Source: Methylacidimicrobium sp. AP8 (GTDB lineage Bacteria; Verrucomicrobiota; Verrucomicrobiia; Methylacidiphilales; Methylacidiphilaceae). From it: a stretch of DNA of 64,000 nt. Every line of letters begins with the position of its first letter. The stretch's first letter is position 1. The notes beneath the pieces were generated by a model. That model was not told the DNA's origin. It did not search any database and was given only the letters and a program-made list of their open reading frames with translations. The stretch is taken from contig NZ_LR797830.1 of assembly GCF_903064525.1 (NCBI RefSeq), positions 1,674,001 to 1,738,000 of the forward strand. Reading direction: 5' to 3'. A program made the position numbers and the translations under genes. Of this stretch, positions 61,393 through 64,000 are shown piece after piece.

Positions 61393-63450
61393 TCACCCTC
61401 GTCGGGTCCGTGCCAAGGTGCGGCGGGCTGCCTCCGCAACCGCCTCCCCCGTCAGGCCGAACTCCTTGTAGATAGTCGCGTACGGAGCCGAGGCACCGAA
61501 GTGGTCGATGCCGACGGCTTCCCCTTCCGGCCCGATCCACCGCGGCCAAGCCATCGTCACTCCGGCTTCGACCGAGACCCGGGCCCGGATTGCGGCGGGC
61601 AGCACCTGGTCCCGATAGGATTGGGGCTGCTGCGCGAAGAGTTCCCACGAAGGCAGGGAGACCACCCGGGAGCGGATCTTCTCGGCCGAAAGAAGATCCC
61701 GGGCCGCCAGCGCAAGCGCTACCTCGGAGCCCGTAGCGATCAGGATGACCTCCGGATCCTCATCCCCGACGAGCACGTATCCACCGCGCCTCGCCTCCGA
61801 GGCGGGGGCCAAGCGGCTCCGGTCAAGAACCGGCAACGCTTGACGCGTCAGGATCAAGGCCGTCGGGCCGTCTTTCCGTTCGATGGCGACGCGCCAGCCT
61901 TCGGCAGTTTCCGTAGCATCGGCGGGACGGAAGACCACAAGGTTGGGGACGGCGCGGAGCGCGGTCAGCTGCTCTACGGGCTGATGGGTCGGACCGTCTT
62001 CCCCCAACCCGATGCTATCATGGGTAAAGACATAGACCACCGGCACCCGCATCATGGCGGCGAGCCGGATGGCTGGCCGCATGTAGTCCGAAAAGATCAG
62101 GAAGGTTCCGCCATACGGGCGGATTCCTCCGTGAACCGCCATCCCGTTCATGATGGCGCCCATCCCATGCTCGCGGACTCCGTAATGGATATATCCGCCC
62201 TCGAAATCTCCCGGCCGGATCGCCTTGACTCCCTTCGGCAGGGTGTTGTTGGACGGGGTCAGATCCGCCGAGCCGCCAAGCAGATAGCCGACCTTCTCGA
62301 AGATTCCGTTGAGGACCGCGCCCGAAGCGGCGCGCGTCGCCAGCGGCTTCTCGACTGGGAAGTGCGGCATCCCCTGATCCCATCCCGGCGGCAGGTCGCG
62401 GCGCAGGGCCATCTCGAACCGCTCCGCTTCCCGGGGAAACTCCTTCCGGTAGCCGGCTAAGGCCTCCAGCCAGCGGCTCCGCTCGGCCTGCCCTCGCTTG
62501 GCCGCAGCACGGAAGAAGCTCCTCACCTCTTCGGGAACATAGAAGGTCTGATCGACCGGAAGACCGAGGCGCGCCTTCGCCAGCTTCACTTCTTCGGCTC
62601 CCAAAGGCTCGCCGTGGGCCTTGGCGGTGTTCTCCCGGTTCGGGCTCCCGAAGCCGATGACGGTCCGGCAGGCGATGATGGTCGGCCTCTCCTCCTGGGA
62701 GGTGGCCCAGGTCAGCGCCGATTCCACTTCGGAGCGGTCGAGCCCGTTGATTCTCCGGACGTTCCAACCGTAAGCCGCGAAGCGGCCGAGAACATCCTCG
62801 CTAAAGGAAAGCGAAGTCGGCCCGTCGATGCTGATGTGGTTGTCGTCGTAGAGCACCACAAGCCGGCCCAGCCGTAGATGGCCGGCAAGGGAAGCCGTCT
62901 CGTGGGAAATGCCCTCCTCCAGATCGCCGTCGCTCGCGATCACGAAGGTCCGGTGGCGGACGATCTCGTAGCCCGGCCGGTTATATTTTCCGGCCAGCCA
63001 CCGTTCGGCGAGCGCCATCCCGACCGCGTTGGAGATCCCCTGGCCCAAGGGGCCGGTTGTCGTCTCCACACCCGGGGTGTGGCCGTATTCCGGATGGCCG
63101 GGGGTACGGCTTCCCCACTGGCGGAAGCGCTCGAGCTCCTCGAGCGGTAAATCGAAGCCGCAAAGGTGGAGCAGGCTGTAGAGCAGCATCGATCCGTGTC
63201 CGGCGGAGAGAACGAATCGGTCGCGGTCCGGCCATTGCGGGTCGGCCGGATCGAAGCGCAGGAAGCGGGTCCAGAGAACGACAGCGGCATCGGCCATCCC
63301 CATGGGCATGCCGGGATGGCCAGAATTCGCCTTTTGGACCGCGTCCATCGCCAGACCGCGAATGATGTTGGCAGCGAGCGCGGCCAGACGGTCTTCCTCG
63401 GATGCAGGTGACGAGCTGGGAACAACTGGGGGATTTGTCGTGCTACTCAT
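61393..63450 (-). CDS. tkt: Transketolase
   Basis: 685 residues from the ATG at 63450 (AGGATGG upstream). TPP-binding [21 protein letters not shown]-terminal [20 protein letters not shown], catalytic [33 protein letters not shown] and C-terminal [19 protein letters not shown] are all present. It moves two-carbon ketol units in the Calvin cycle and pentose phosphate pathway. It lies between cbbX and two phosphatase genes on the same strand, which indicates a Calvin-cycle operon. Confidence 0.95.
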   Translation of the reverse strand: MSSTTNPPVVPSSSPASEEDRLAALAANIIRGLAMDAVQKANSGHPGMPMGMADAAVVLWTRFLRFDPADPQWPDRDRFVLSAGHGSMLLYSLLHLCGFDLPLEELERFRQWGSRTPGHPEYGHTPGVETTTGPLGQGISNAVGMALAERWLAGKYNRPGYEIVRHRTFVIASDGDLEEGISHETASLAGHLRLGRLVVLYDDNHISIDGPTSLSFSEDVLGRFAAYGWNVRRINGLDRSEVESALTWATSQEERPTIIACRTVIGFGSPNRENTAKAHGEPLGAEEVKLAKARLGLPVDQTFYVPEEVRSFFRAAAKRGQAERSRWLEALAGYRKEFPREAERFEMALRRDLPPGWDQGMPHFPVEKPLATRAASGAVLNGIFEKVGYLLGGSADLTPSNNTLPKGVKAIRPGDFEGGYIHYGVREHGMGAIMNGMAVHGGIRPYGGTFLIFSDYMRPAIRLAAMMRVPVVYVFTHDSIGLGEDGPTHQPVEQLTALRAVPNLVVFRPADATETAEGWRVAIERKDGPTALILTRQALPVLDRSRLAPASEARRGGYVLVGDEDPEVILIATGSEVALALAARDLLSAEKIRSRVVSLPSWELFAQQPQSYRDQVLPAAIRARVSVEAGVTMAWPRWIGPEGEAVGIDHFGASAPYATIYKEFGLTGEAVAEAARRTLARTRRG

Positions 63451-63700
63451 TTTCCATCCTTTTTCTAGCGAGTTGTTGTTGTCGGCGAGCTGGAGGATCA
63501 GGCTTCGACCGGCGCCGGGCAGGCAAATCGGTGACACCCCCCCTCTTCAGCTCGGAGCAGAACGTTATGCCGAGGAAGCGACCCGCTTAACGCGAGCGTC
63601 GGGCTTGGCCACGGCCCACCGTATCGGCCGTATAGCTCCGCCCGCAGGCGGTGTCAAGCCGCGGCGGGCTCTTTTCCCAACCTTCCTCGAACGGGTCCGG

Positions 63701-64000
63701 TCACTTCTTTCCGCCCGTTGCGGCCTGCCCCGCTTCCGGCTCCACGAAGACCCGGCTCTGCCGGATATCCGACTCGTCGATCCGCATGAGCTCCTCCGCG
63801 GAAACCTTGCCCCCGGCGGCGACCAACCGGGCAGCCTGCCGCAGCTTGATGCGGTCGATCGCATTGCGCACGCTCCGCGCGTTGGCGAAGAGCGGCTGCT
63901 TCCGCCGGAGCTCGAGGTATTCCCGGAACGCTTTTGCGGCGGGCGGATCGAAAAAGTAGCCCTGCGACCGAACCATCAGCTCTCCGATCGACACCAGCTC
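63701..64000 (-). CDS. cbbX: CbbX-type Rubisco activase, C-terminal end (cut by window end)
   Basis: About 99 C-terminal residues, open to the window edge. The segment GYFFDPPAAKAFREYLELRR then KQPLFANARSVRNAIDRIKL and RQAARL matches the C-terminal lid of AAA+ CbbX proteins. CbbX remodels Rubisco to free inhibitory sugar phosphates. The Walker motifs lie beyond the window. Rubisco genes may be upstream of it, outside the window; tkt follows after 250 bases. Confidence 0.8.
   Translation of the reverse strand, partial: ELVSIGELMVRSQGYFFDPPAAKAFREYLELRRKQPLFANARSVRNAIDRIKLRQAARLVAAGGKVSAEELMRIDESDIRQSRVFVEPEAGQAATGGKK

Overview
The window is GC-rich (by eye a little over 60 percent) and almost wholly coding. 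The best guess for the organism is a verrucomicrobial methanotroph of the Methylacidiphilum/Methylacidimicrobium type. This rests on a XoxF-like PQQ dehydrogenase, a norCB-nnrS cluster, a Calvin-cycle operon fragment with transketolase and CbbX, molybdate uptake with FdhD, and a GreA-type factor with a very long N-terminal extension. No rRNA is present, so the assignment is inference of moderate confidence.

Layout. 0-11 kb: pyruvate dehydrogenase genes (pdhA end, pdhB, later pdhC and lpdA) are interrupted by nth, a DUF3088 gene, a fused indolepyruvate:ferredoxin oxidoreductase and a frameshifted TPR gene. 11-17 kb: a 3-hydroxyisobutyrate dehydrogenase-like gene with a clear terminator, pterin dehydratase, a XoxF-like dehydrogenase that has lost its catalytic Asp, an MFS transporter, a HAD protein and the RNase P RNA. 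17-25 kb: modABC, fdhD and a run of secreted or coiled-coil proteins, one with His/Gly repeats. 25-33 kb: housekeeping genes (bcp, tRNA-Pro, nadD, rsfS, a K+ channel, UDP-glucuronate decarboxylase, tsaD, a tandem NDK, an aminotransferase, DUF202).

33-42 kb is the accessory part. A 178-bp perfectly centred hairpin element has 16-bp inverted ends and a 4-bp target duplication. It is followed by hyuA, a fused kinase, two AbrB-type proteins, an IstB relic, a complete IS1380-type element with a 4-bp target duplication but a frameshifted transposase, and a decayed ISNCY element. The hairpin element and the IS1380 element share their end sequence, so the former looks like a non-autonomous derivative.

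42-48 kb is an imuA-imuB-dnaE2 mutagenesis cassette. imuA is frameshifted. imuA and dnaE2 each carry an AT-rich palindromic element over a TATAAT box, which I propose is an SOS operator. 48-54 kb: polyphosphate kinase, then norC-norB, two small membrane proteins and NnrS (nitric oxide detoxification or respiration). 54-64 kb: FmdB, the GreA-like factor, a SufR-like regulator, serA, small genes, then on the minus strand cbbX (cut by the window end), transketolase, a histidine phosphatase and a CbbY-like HAD phosphatase. This last group may couple the Calvin cycle to removal of Rubisco-inhibiting sugar phosphates.

Frameshifts at GC-rich homopolymer runs (TPR gene, imuA) could be real decay or sequencing errors; the sequence alone does not tell.
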